Shown here one piece after another: positions 1-6,817 of a stretch of 8,074 nt of DNA. Numbering within the stretch: the stretch's first letter is position 1; every line of letters starts with the position of its first letter. Under the pieces are notes generated by a model. It was not told the DNA's origin and ran no database searches. It saw only the letters and a program-made list of their open reading frames with translations. The stretch comes from an uncultured Lachnospiraceae bacterium (lineage in GTDB: Bacteria > Bacillota > Clostridia > Lachnospirales > Lachnospiraceae), in contig CAJUJG010000087.1 in the NCBI GenBank assembly GCA_910586715.1, forward strand, positions 1-8,074, read 5' to 3'. The position numbers and the translations under genes were made by a program.

Positions 1-90
1 GCAACCACAAGAGATTGCCGGATCATTTCAAAATATGAACTTCAAAACTCAGGAGGCTCATTGGAAATTAAAACAGTAACAAAATTTTAA
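1..90 (+). other. Possible 3' end of an upstream ORF (unidentified)
   Basis: Reading from base 1, the frame is open for 29 codons and ends at TAA 88-90; its tail reads ...NSGGSLEIKTVTKF. A second frame starting at base 2 is also open, to TAA 77-79, so the sequence alone does not say which (if either) is coding. I recognise no family. The stop at 88-90 sits just before the candidate fhs promoter, which would suit the end of a separate upstream gene. Treat this as tentative. Confidence 0.2.
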
Positions 91-119
91 TGGACAGTGA
101 GCCTGATTAATGTTATTCT
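91..119 (+). promoter_or_regulatory. Candidate sigma-A-type promoter of fhs
   Basis: A TGGACA hexamer (91-96, 5/6 match to TTGACA) is followed by a 17-base spacer and TATTCT (114-119, 4/6 match to TATAAT). The -10 is preceded by TG at 111-112, giving the extended -10 form TGnTATnnT. Transcription would start near 126, leaving a leader of about 37 bases before the fhs ATG at 163. That is too short for a folate-type riboswitch, and none is visible. This is pattern matching only. Confidence 0.45.
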
Positions 120-162
120 ATTAAAATAGGGAAAAGTGCAAAATGGGAGAGTGGAGACTTTT

Positions 163-1833
163 ATGAAATCTGATATAGAAATTGCGCAGAGCGCCAAGCT
201 GCTTCCGATTACGCAGGTTGCAGCGGCGCTTGATATAGACGCCGATGATTTGGAGCTTTACGGGAAGTATAAGGCAAAAATATCGGACGAATATTTGGAA
301 AGAATTGCAGACCGCAAAAACGGGAAGCTGATTTTGGTGACTGCAATTAATCCGACGCCTGCCGGAGAGGGAAAGACGACGACCAGTGTCGGTTTGGGGC
401 AGGCGTTGGGAAGGCTTGGAAAAAAGGCGGTGATTGCGCTTCGGGAGCCGTCTTTAGGACCGTGTTTTGGCATTAAGGGCGGCGCTGCGGGCGGCGGAAT
501 GGCGCAGATTGTCCCGATGGAGGATTTAAACCTTCACTTTACGGGAGATTTTCATGCGATTACGGCGGCAAACAATCTTTGTGCGGCATTGCTTGACAAC
601 CATATTCAGCAGGGAAACGCGCTGGGAATTGACACAAGGCAGGTTGTGTGGAAACGCTGTCTTGACATGAACGACAGGGTGCTTCGAAATGTTGTGGTCG
701 GTATGGGAAACAAAATGGACGGCTTTGTGAGAGAGGACCATTTTGTTATTACGGTGGCGTCGGAGATTATGGCGGTGCTTTGCCTTGCAGAGGATATGAA
801 GGATTTAAAGAAGCGTCTTGACAGAATGATTGTTGCGTATGATTATGAAGGCAATCCGGTGACGGCGGGGCAAATCAAGGCGACCGGCGCGATGGCGGCG
901 CTTTTAAAAGATGCACTGAAGCCGAATTTGGTGCAGACGCTGGAGCATACGCCGGCAATTGTGCACGGCGGACCGTTTGCGAATATTGCGCATGGCTGTA
1001 ACAGTGTGCGCGCGACAAAGGCGGCGCTTAAGATGGCGGATTATGTGGTGACGGAAGCGGGCTTTGGAGCAGATTTAGGGGCGGAAAAGTTCTTTGACAT
1101 TAAGTGCCGTCAGGCAGGGCTTTCGCCGGATGCGGTAGTGCTTGTCGCAACGATAAGGGCGCTGAAATATAACGGAGGTGTCTCGAAGGACAGCTTAAAT
1201 ATAGAAAATCTTACGGCGTTAGAGCGGGGAATTGTCAATCTTGAGAAGCATATAGAAAACTTACATAAGTATGGTGTGCCGGTAGTTGTCACACTCAATG
1301 CATTTGTATCGGATACACAGGCGGAGATTGATTTTGTGGAGAAGTTCTGCCATGACAGAAACTGTGATTTTGCCATTTCCGAAGTATGGGAAAAGGGCGG
1401 AGAGGGCGGCACCTCGCTTGCGAATGCCGTGCTGAATACGCTTGAGACAAAGCAGAGCCGCTTTGCGCCGATTTACGGCAGCCAGCTTAGCATTGTCGAG
1501 AAGATTATCCGTGTGTGCAAGGAGATTTACGGCGCACAGGGCGCTTCGTTTGCGTCTGCTGCGGTGAAGCAGATTGAACGGCTTGAAAAGCTGGGATTTG
1601 GAAATCTGCCCGTATGCATGGCTAAAAACCAGTATTCGCTTTCGGACGATCCTGCGCTTCTTGGACGTCCTAAAGGTTTTACAATCAATATCAGGGAGGT
1701 TTATGTATCGGCGGGTGCGGGCTTTGTGGTGGTGCTTACAGGTGCCGTGATGACGATGCCGGGACTTCCGAAGGAGCCGGCGGCATATCAGATTGACGTG
1801 ACGGACGAAGGTGTCATCACAGGATTGTTTTAG
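163..1833 (+). CDS. fhs: Formate--tetrahydrofolate ligase (10-formyl-THF synthetase)
   Basis: This cytoplasmic enzyme uses ATP to join formate to tetrahydrofolate, giving 10-formyl-THF for purine synthesis, for initiator Met-tRNA formylation and, in acetogens, for the methyl branch of the Wood-Ljungdahl pathway. The product is 556 residues, the usual family length. The nucleotide-binding loop TPAGEGKT is at about residues 65-72, followed by the conserved EPSLGPCFGIKGGAAGGG block (95-112) and the MEDLNLHFTGDFHAI stretch (119-133). I chose the ATG at 163 because MKSDIEIAQ is the normal family N-terminus and GGAG (153-156) lies 6 bases upstream; an in-frame GTG at 136 would add nine residues with no family support. 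The gene is followed after 15 bases by the zinc-ribbon protein gene, so the two are probably co-transcribed. Identification is secure; a role in acetogenesis rather than plain one-carbon metabolism cannot be judged here. Confidence 0.97.
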   Translation: MKSDIEIAQSAKLLPITQVAAALDIDADDLELYGKYKAKISDEYLERIADRKNGKLILVTAINPTPAGEGKTTTSVGLGQALGRLGKKAVIALREPSLGPCFGIKGGAAGGGMAQIVPMEDLNLHFTGDFHAITAANNLCAALLDNHIQQGNALGIDTRQVVWKRCLDMNDRVLRNVVVGMGNKMDGFVREDHFVITVASEIMAVLCLAEDMKDLKKRLDRMIVAYDYEGNPVTAGQIKATGAMAALLKDALKPNLVQTLEHTPAIVHGGPFANIAHGCNSVRATKAALKMADYVVTEAGFGADLGAEKFFDIKCRQAGLSPDAVVLVATIRALKYNGGVSKDSLNIENLTALERGIVNLEKHIENLHKYGVPVVVTLNAFVSDTQAEIDFVEKFCHDRNCDFAISEVWEKGGEGGTSLANAVLNTLETKQSRFAPIYGSQLSIVEKIIRVCKEIYGAQGASFASAAVKQIERLEKLGFGNLPVCMAKNQYSLSDDPALLGRPKGFTINIREVYVSAGAGFVVVLTGAVMTMPGLPKEPAAYQIDVTDEGVITGLF

Positions 1834-1848
1834 AGGAGTTTGTAAAGC

Positions 1849-3327
1849 ATGAAATGCCCAAAATGTGGAAATGAACTGAAAGAGGGAAAGCTGCTTTGCG
1901 AAAAATGCGGTGAAGAGATTAAGTACGTACCGGACTTTGATATTGAGCTTGAGGATCAGCTTAAGGAATCGATCTCTACAATGATTGAAGAGCTTGCACA
2001 GGAAACGACTGAAAAAAAAGAAACGGAGATTGAGTGCTTTGAGACGGAGGATTTAAAAGAGGCGTTTCGGGATTATTTTCCGAAGAAACGGATTTCATTT
2101 CGCATAAACAGAATGGCGATTGCCGTTATGATTGTGGCGGTTATTGTGACTGCGGGCGTGGCTGGATTTGGCGCACTGGCAAAGAGCATGGAAAATTCCT
2201 ATGATTATCAGTATGAAAAGGCGGTACAATGTGCGGCGCAGCAGAACTATGATGCAGCTGTAAGTCATTTGGAGAGAGCGTTGGCTTTGGATGATTCGCA
2301 GACGGACACACGGTTTTTACTGGCGCAATATTATGACAAAAGCGGTATGCGTCCAAGTGCGGTTTCTGTTTTGAACGAGATATTGGTACAAAGAACAGAA
2401 TATTCCAAACGGGATCAAGTATATGACCTTCTCTTCTCCATTTATGAAGAAGAGAAGGAATTTGAAAAAATGGGAGAACTCCTTGCGGTATGCGATGTGG
2501 CAAGGATTGTGTCAAAATATAATCAGTATGCGGCGCTGCCGCCTGTGTTTAATAAGAAGGGCGGCACGTATGACGAGTTGATTTCGATTACGCTTGAAGG
2601 CAATACGAAAGGGTTTGTCTATTACACGACAGACGGCACGGAGCCAACTGTCAATTCTTCCGTGTATGAAACGCCGATTTTGTTAGAATCGGGAGATTAC
2701 GTAATCCGTGCGATTTTTGTCAATATGCACGGAGTTGTAAGTGCTGAGGCATCACAAAGCTATCAGATTAATCTGTCGATACCGGAGAGCCCTGTAATCA
2801 GTCTTGACAGCGGTACCTATCATGAGCCCGCGCTGATAGAGGTTTACTATAGCGACAGCACGAAGATTTATTATACGACAGACGGGAGTGTTCCGGATAA
2901 GAACAGCATACGGTATGATAATCCGATTGAACTGCCTTACGGCGTCAGTAATTTTTGTTTTATTGCAATAGACGATGCGGGAGTTGGAAGTGAGACGGTG
3001 GGCAGAAGCTATGAGCTTGCTGCGGAAGCGAATTTTGATGCGGAGCTTGCCGTGCAGGTACTTAAAAATAATCTTGTGGCAAGCAAAAAGTTACTGAACG
3101 CGGAAGGAAATGTGCCGGATAAGCTGGGGCATAACCAGTATCGGGTGCAGACGGTCGTAAGGATTGCTGAAACGCTGTATTATATCGTGTATGAAGAATA
3201 CATGGATACGACGGGATATGTTCATGACACAAACAATATTTATGCGATTGAGGCGGATACTGCCGATTTGTATAAGGCATATAAGGTTGATGAAGGAAAG
3301 TATCATTTGACGCCGTTTGGAGAATAG
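1849..3327 (+). CDS. Zinc-ribbon, single-TM protein with TPR-like region and two chitobiase-like domains
   Basis: The 492-residue product has a modular layout. An N-terminal zinc ribbon has two CxxC knuckles (C3/C6 and C17/C20). An acidic linker (about 30-80) leads to one hydrophobic segment (about 89-112) flanked by basic residues (KKRISFRINR). A TPR-like helical stretch (about 117-220) includes an AxxxYDAAVSHLERALALD-type repeat. Two tandem beta domains resembling chitobiase/beta-hexosaminidase C-terminal modules carry YYTTDGTEP (258-266) and YYTTDGSVP (341-349). A C-terminal region of about 100 residues is unassigned. The cluster of positive charge before the TM suggests zinc ribbon in the cytoplasm and repeats outside, with no cleaved signal peptide. 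AGGAG (1834-1838) lies 10 bases before the ATG. Function is unknown. A surface sensor, scaffold or glycan-binding role is inferred from the domains only; no catalytic residues are evident. Confidence 0.85.
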   Translation: MKCPKCGNELKEGKLLCEKCGEEIKYVPDFDIELEDQLKESISTMIEELAQETTEKKETEIECFETEDLKEAFRDYFPKKRISFRINRMAIAVMIVAVIVTAGVAGFGALAKSMENSYDYQYEKAVQCAAQQNYDAAVSHLERALALDDSQTDTRFLLAQYYDKSGMRPSAVSVLNEILVQRTEYSKRDQVYDLLFSIYEEEKEFEKMGELLAVCDVARIVSKYNQYAALPPVFNKKGGTYDELISITLEGNTKGFVYYTTDGTEPTVNSSVYETPILLESGDYVIRAIFVNMHGVVSAEASQSYQINLSIPESPVISLDSGTYHEPALIEVYYSDSTKIYYTTDGSVPDKNSIRYDNPIELPYGVSNFCFIAIDDAGVGSETVGRSYELAAEANFDAELAVQVLKNNLVASKKLLNAEGNVPDKLGHNQYRVQTVVRIAETLYYIVYEEYMDTTGYVHDTNNIYAIEADTADLYKAYKVDEGKYHLTPFGE

Positions 3328-3340
3328 GGGCGGAGGTTAT

Positions 3341-3403
3341 ATGGATTTCCTTTACAATAAAGAGCGGTATGTGAAAATAATAACAAGACGAAAGGTATGG
3401 TGA
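3341..3403 (+). CDS. Possible 20-residue leader ORF upstream of nfnA
   Basis: GGAGG (3332-3336) stands 4 bases before an ATG that opens 20 codons (MDFLYNKERYVKIITRRKVW) and stops at TGA 3401-3403, 7 bases before the nfnA ATG. The peptide is basic, with eight charged residues, and matches nothing I know. The case for it is that this is the best Shine-Dalgarno in the spacer while nfnA itself has a poor one, so translation could be coupled. Against it, 20-codon ORFs arise easily by chance, and the proposed promoter within it would exclude its start from the message. Confidence 0.25.
   Translation: MDFLYNKERYVKIITRRKVW
3351..3381 (+). promoter_or_regulatory. Weak candidate promoter for nfnAB
   Basis: TTTACA (3351-3356, 5/6 match to the -35 consensus) and AATAAT (3376-3381, 5/6 match to the -10) are separated by 19 bases, longer than the optimal 17. 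If used, transcription would start near 3388, only about 23 bases before nfnA. The alternative is read-through from the upstream gene: the 83-base spacer contains no terminator-like hairpin. Confidence 0.25.
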
Positions 3404-3410
3404 ATTTCTG

Positions 3411-4298
3411 ATGTACAAAATTTTGGAGGCAAGAGAGCTTGCTGCCAATATCTATTTGATGGCAGTGGAAGCGCCGCGTGTGGCGAAGAATTGTCAGCCG
3501 GGGCAGTTTGTAATTGTGAGAATGGATAAGGATGGGGAGCGTATTCCGCTGACCATTTGTGATTATGATAGAGAGGAAGGAACGGTCACGATTGTATTTC
3601 AGACAGTGGGCGCCGAGACGACAAGAATGGCGGCGTTGAAGACGGGTGACGCGTTCCATGATTTTGTTGGTCCGCTTGGCTGTGCTTCGGAGCTTGTCAG
3701 TGAGGACAAGGAAGCGCTTGCAAAGAAGAAGATTTTGTTTGTGGCGGGGGGCGTTGGTACGGCTCCGGTTTATCCGCAGGTAAAGTGGCTTCATGAAAAC
3801 GGCGTTGCCGCAGACGTGATTGTGGGAGCAAAGACGCAGGATCTTTTGATTTTGGAGAAGGAGATGGAGGTTGTTGCGGGCAATCTTTATGTGACGACGG
3901 ACGATGGTTCGTATGGAAGAAAGGGCATGGTAACGCAGACGATTCAGGACTTGGTTGACGAGGGCAAACAGTATGATGTGTGTATCGCAATTGGTCCGAT
4001 GATTATGATGAAGTTTGTCTGTAAGCTTACGAAGGAGCTTGGCATTCCTACGGTTGTCAGCTTAAATCCGATTATGGTTGACGGCACGGGCATGTGCGGT
4101 GCCTGTCGTGTGACGGTGGGAAGTGAAGTGAAGTTTGCATGTGTGGATGGTCCTGAGTTTGACGGACATCTTGTAAACTTTGACGAGGCGATGAAACGCC
4201 AGCAGATTTATAAGACGGCAGAAGGACGGGCGATGCTGAAATTGCAGGAAGGCGACACACATCACGGCGGATGTGGTCAGTGCGGAGGTGACAAATAA
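3411..4298 (+). CDS. nfnA: NfnA-type small subunit of NADH-dependent ferredoxin:NADP+ oxidoreductase
   Basis: The 295-residue protein belongs to the ferredoxin-reductase-like FAD/NAD family that includes PyrK and NfnA. With NfnB it forms a cytoplasmic flavin-bifurcating transhydrogenase coupling NADH, NADP(H) and ferredoxin. Visible signatures are the FAD-binding RIPLT (44-48), the nucleotide-binding GGVGTAPVYP (113-122) and the 2Fe-2S region DGTGMCGACRV (224-234), with a further cysteine at 244. Asp224, Cys229, Cys232 and Cys244 fit the Asp-plus-three-Cys cluster ligation I recall for NfnA. The tail ends HHGGCGQCGGDK, an extra CxxC pair (288/291). The start at 3411 gives the normal MYKI N-terminus, but its Shine-Dalgarno is weak (AAAGG, about 15 bases away). 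nfnB follows one base after the stop, which favours Nfn over a dihydroorotate-dehydrogenase electron-transfer subunit, since no pyrD is nearby. Confidence 0.88.
   Translation: MYKILEARELAANIYLMAVEAPRVAKNCQPGQFVIVRMDKDGERIPLTICDYDREEGTVTIVFQTVGAETTRMAALKTGDAFHDFVGPLGCASELVSEDKEALAKKKILFVAGGVGTAPVYPQVKWLHENGVAADVIVGAKTQDLLILEKEMEVVAGNLYVTTDDGSYGRKGMVTQTIQDLVDEGKQYDVCIAIGPMIMMKFVCKLTKELGIPTVVSLNPIMVDGTGMCGACRVTVGSEVKFACVDGPEFDGHLVNFDEAMKRQQIYKTAEGRAMLKLQEGDTHHGGCGQCGGDK
4284..4290 (+). promoter_or_regulatory. Shine-Dalgarno fixing the nfnB start
   Basis: GGAGGTG lies inside the last codons of nfnA, 9 bases before the ATG at 4300. It rules out the longer reading from GTG 4273, which would start upstream of this site, and implies that nfnB is translated right behind nfnA. 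Confidence 0.75.
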
Positions 4299-4299
4299 G

Positions 4300-5685
4300 A
4301 TGGACGTTTTAAATAAAATCCCGGTAAGGGAACAGGAAGCGGCAGTAAGGGCGCAGAATTTTGAAGAGGTATGTCTTGGTTATAATCAGGAGGAAGCGAT
4401 GGAGGAGGCAGTGCGCTGCATTAACTGTAAAAATGCACAGTGTATTAAGGGCTGTCCCGTTGCAATCAATATTCCGGCATTTATCGAGCAGGTAAAGAAC
4501 GGGGATATTGCGGAAGCTTATAAGGTTATCAGCGAGTCGTCATCACTTCCGGCGGTGTGTGGACGCGTGTGCCCGCAGGAGAGCCAGTGTGAGGGCAAAT
4601 GTATCAGGGGAATTAAGGGCGACCCGATTTCGATTGGAAAGTTAGAGCGTTTTGTGGCTGACTGGGCGAGTCAAAACGGAATCAAACCCGAGCCTGCAAA
4701 GGAGAAAAACGGTAAAAAGGTAGCTGTGATCGGTTCCGGTCCGGCAGGTCTTACTTGTGCGGGTGATTTGGCGAAGCTTGGTTATGATGTGACGATTTTT
4801 GAGGCGCTTCATGAAGCAGGCGGCGTGCTTGTTTACGGCATTCCGGAGTTCCGTCTTCCAAAAGAGGACGTTGTGGCAAAGGAAATTGCCAATGTAGAAT
4901 CGCTTGGCGTGAAGATTGAAAAGAATGTGATTGTCGGAAAGTCAGTTACGATTGACGAGCTGATGGAGGACGAAGGCTTTGAGGCGGTATTTATCGGTTC
5001 AGGGGCAGGACTTCCGAAGTTTATGGGCATTCCCGGAGAGAATGCAAACGGTGTATTTTCCGCAAACGAGTATCTGACAAGAAGCAACCTGATGAAGGCG
5101 TTTAACGAGGATTCGAATACGCCGATTATGCGCGGCAAGAAGGTTGCGGTTGTCGGCGGCGGAAATGTGGCAATGGACGCGGCGAGAACGGCTTTGCGTC
5201 TTGGCGCGGAGGTACATATCGTGTACAGACGAAGCGAGGAGGAGCTTCCTGCGAGAGTGGAGGAGGTGCATCACGCGAAGGAGGAGGGCATTATCTTTGA
5301 CCTTTTGACCAATCCGGTCGAAATCCTTGAGGACGAGAATAACTGGGTGCGCGGTATGCGTTGTATTAAAATGGAGCTCGGGGAGCCTGACGCTTCGGGA
5401 AGAAGACGACCGGTTGAGATTCCGGAAAGCGAGTTTGAGATGGAGCTTGATACGGTGATTATGTCGCTTGGGACATCGCCGAATCCGCTGATTTCTTCTA
5501 CGACGGAGGGCTTGGAGACGAACAAGTGGAAGTGCATTGTGGCGGACGAGGAGTTTGGAAGGACGACGAAAGAAGGCGTTTTTGCAGGCGGAGACGCTGT
5601 GACGGGAGCGGCTACGGTCATTCTTGCGATGGGTGCGGGAAAGGCTGCGGCAAAGGGCATTCATGAGTATCTATCCGGAAAATAA
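4300..5685 (+). CDS. nfnB: NfnB-type large subunit (glutamate-synthase small-subunit-like flavoprotein)
   Basis: The 461-residue product is homologous to the GltD family of NADPH-dependent oxidoreductases, often annotated as glutamate synthase small subunit. Eight cysteines in two groups (C40, C43, C48, C52 and C87, C91, C97, C101) form the N-terminal two-[4Fe-4S] domain. The first dinucleotide fold (VAVIGSGPAG, 141-150) binds FAD. The second (VAVVGGGNVAMDAAR, 282-296), followed by YRRSEEELPAR (309-319), is typical for NADPH. AGGDAVTGAATV (429-440) completes the FAD site. In Nfn complexes this subunit carries the bifurcating FAD and reacts with NADPH and ferredoxin. Direct coupling to nfnA, and no glutamate synthase large subunit in view, make NfnB more likely than GltD. 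Two adjacent stops (TAA TGA) end the gene. The alternative name gltA/gltD cannot be fully excluded without phylogeny. Confidence 0.88.
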   Translation: MDVLNKIPVREQEAAVRAQNFEEVCLGYNQEEAMEEAVRCINCKNAQCIKGCPVAINIPAFIEQVKNGDIAEAYKVISESSSLPAVCGRVCPQESQCEGKCIRGIKGDPISIGKLERFVADWASQNGIKPEPAKEKNGKKVAVIGSGPAGLTCAGDLAKLGYDVTIFEALHEAGGVLVYGIPEFRLPKEDVVAKEIANVESLGVKIEKNVIVGKSVTIDELMEDEGFEAVFIGSGAGLPKFMGIPGENANGVFSANEYLTRSNLMKAFNEDSNTPIMRGKKVAVVGGGNVAMDAARTALRLGAEVHIVYRRSEEELPARVEEVHHAKEEGIIFDLLTNPVEILEDENNWVRGMRCIKMELGEPDASGRRRPVEIPESEFEMELDTVIMSLGTSPNPLISSTTEGLETNKWKCIVADEEFGRTTKEGVFAGGDAVTGAATVILAMGAGKAAAKGIHEYLSGK

Positions 5686-5693
5686 TGAGGTAA

Positions 5694-5717
5694 GGTTGAA
5701 AATTAAAATTTTCAACC
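5694..5717. repeat. Perfect 24-base palindrome after nfnB
   Basis: The half-site GGTTGAAAATT (5694-5704) is followed by AA and then its exact reverse complement (5707-5717). It begins 9 bases after the nfnB stop. As RNA it would form a hairpin of about 10 pairs with a tiny loop, but no run of T follows on either strand, so it is not a standard Rho-independent terminator. It could be a protein-binding site, an mRNA 3'-end stabiliser or half of a dispersed repeat. Confidence 0.7.
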
Positions 5718-5718
5718 C

Positions 5719-5746
5719 GCAAATTTGTGCTCACGCCCAAATTCGC
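5719..5746. repeat. Second, imperfect inverted repeat next to the palindrome
   Basis: GCAAATTTG (5719-5727) pairs with CAAATTCGC (5738-5746) at eight of nine positions across a 10-base loop (5728-5737). It starts one base after the preceding palindrome, so together they form a two-hairpin element of about 53 bases filling most of the spacer between nfnB and the next gene. An alternative GTGC/GCAC pairing in the same stretch is also possible. The arrangement resembles intergenic repeat units known in other bacteria; that reading is inference. Confidence 0.45.
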
Positions 5747-5775
5747 ACGTTGTGAAAGGAGCATGGTTACAAAGA

Positions 5776-6258
5776 ATGGGTTATCAGGATAAAAAGGCGA
5801 AGGCAGAGGACTTTAAAAGCTCTGCCTATACGCTTTTATTAGTGGGAATAATTGGAATTGCGGCGTTGGTGCTGTTGGAGCTTGGTGTGTTTGGGTTTCG
5901 GCTTGCGTCGCCGCAGAAATATATGACATACGGGGTAATGGGTGCCCTGTTTGTGATTTTTATTGTGATGGGGATTATGTCGCTTCGCTCGGCAAAGCAA
6001 TATGTTACGGAGGCTGCCACGGAGGATGAATTGACTGCAAAGGTCTAAGCGTGGGCAGCAGAACATCTGACGGCGGATATGGTGCGGGAAGCGGTGCCTT
6101 TTGAGGAGGACACGCCGGATGAAGAGAAATATTTCAAATATTTTGCGTATCTTCAGACGGCGGTTACACAGGAATTTGGGACACTTTCCCCGGCGTATCT
6201 TGAGGCGTTCTGCGAGGAGCTGTATGCGGAGCTTTTTGAGAATGGCGGTCAGGAATGA
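5776..6258 (+). pseudogene. Two-TM membrane protein gene interrupted by an in-frame TAA
   Basis: The first part (90 residues) has a charged N-terminus, two hydrophobic segments (about 18-40 and 50-70) and a cytosolic start, RSAKQYVTEAATEDEL. It stops at TAA 6046-6048. The same frame then stays open for 69 codons, with acidic, protein-like content (AWAAEHLTADMVREAVPFEED...) to TGA 6256-6258, which overlaps the rlmH start as ATGA. Without the TAA the product would be about 160 residues, a length and layout I associate with a clostridial family of unknown function. One substitution, such as CAA to TAA, explains the break. I chose ATG 5776; AAAGGAG (5755-5761) is 14 bases away, unusually far. TAA ends nfnA, nfnB and rlmH here, so the code is not altered. 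The truncated product could still insert in the membrane. A sequencing error is an alternative. Confidence 0.75.
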
Positions 6259-6734
6259 ATATAACGCTTGTGACAGTCGGAAAAATCAAAGAACGGTATT
6301 TTCGGGACGCTGTGGCGGAGTATCAAAAAAGGCTTTCGCGGTATTGTAAGCTTGATTTGATTGAGGTGGCAGACGAAAAGACGCCGGATAGGGCATCGGA
6401 GGCGGAAGAAAGCCTGATTAAGCAAAAGGAAGCGGAGCGGATTTTGAAGCATGTGAGAGAGAACGCGTATTGCATTGCGCTTGCCATTGACGGAACGAAG
6501 TATGATTCCGTCGCGCTTTCTAGGCATCTTGAGGGGCTTGCGCTTTCGGGGAAGAGCAGTCTTGTGTTTGTCATTGGGGGGTCTCTTGGTTTACATGAGG
6601 AGGTTTTAAAGAGGGCTGACGAAACGCTCAGTTTTTCGGATTTGACGTTTCCGCACCAACTGATGCGTGTGATTTTGTTGGAACAGTTATACCGGTGTTT
6701 TCGGATTCGTAATCATGAGCCGTATCATAAGTAA
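6255..6734 (+). CDS. rlmH: 23S rRNA (pseudouridine1915-N3)-methyltransferase RlmH
   Basis: RlmH methylates N3 of pseudouridine 1915 in helix 69 of 23S rRNA on assembled ribosomes, using S-adenosylmethionine; it is a small SPOUT-fold homodimer. The 159-residue length is standard. Family hallmarks are the N-terminal MNITLVTVGKIKE, the SAM-binding knot segment FVIGGSLGL (105-113), TFPHQLMR (131-138), LLEQLYRCFRI (141-151) and the invariant-looking C-terminal EPYHK. The ATG overlaps the stop of the interrupted membrane-protein gene (ATGA). Its own Shine-Dalgarno is poor: AGGA abuts the ATG and GGCGG lies at 6244-6248. It was therefore probably translated by coupling, which the upstream nonsense codon could weaken. 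In many Firmicutes rlmH is a conserved single-copy gene. Confidence 0.97.
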   Translation: MNITLVTVGKIKERYFRDAVAEYQKRLSRYCKLDLIEVADEKTPDRASEAEESLIKQKEAERILKHVRENAYCIALAIDGTKYDSVALSRHLEGLALSGKSSLVFVIGGSLGLHEEVLKRADETLSFSDLTFPHQLMRVILLEQLYRCFRIRNHEPYHK

Positions 6735-6817
6735 GTGCGGAATTTTGCAGAGGTTTAGAAAGTGTCTGAAAGCTAAGATTTTGGTGTAAAAGGGGATTTT
6801 AGAAAAGAGAATTTCGC

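Noticed and set aside
136..162. N-terminal extension of fhs from GTG 136
   Set aside because: The added residues are not part of the family N-terminus, and GGAG is correctly spaced for the ATG at 163.
4273..4299. N-terminal extension of nfnB from GTG 4273
   Set aside because: The strong GGAGGTG lies downstream of that GTG and is ideally placed for the ATG at 4300.
4999..5664. A 221-codon open frame on the - strand over nfnB
   Set aside because: It is antisense to a well-supported gene, rich in Arg/His/Ser, with no recognisable domain or ribosome binding site: a shadow of codon bias. The other - strand frames (for example at 2141-2515, 3062-3448, 3303-3794 and 7816-8013) are rejected for the same reason.
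5694..5717. Rho-independent terminator after nfnB
   Set aside because: The hairpin stem is largely A/T and no T-tract follows on either strand.
5725..5775. N-terminal extension of the two-TM protein from TTG 5725
   Set aside because: It would start inside the inverted-repeat element, and AAAGGAG lies downstream of it.
6046..6048. TAA recoded as a sense codon
   Set aside because: TAA is the normal stop of nfnA, nfnB and rlmH in this window, and no suppressor or recoding signal is visible beside it.
6101..6349. An 82-codon + strand frame starting inside the interrupted membrane-protein gene
   Set aside because: It is very arginine-rich, low-complexity translation characteristic of an out-of-frame reading, and it overlaps both the real tail of that gene and the start of rlmH.
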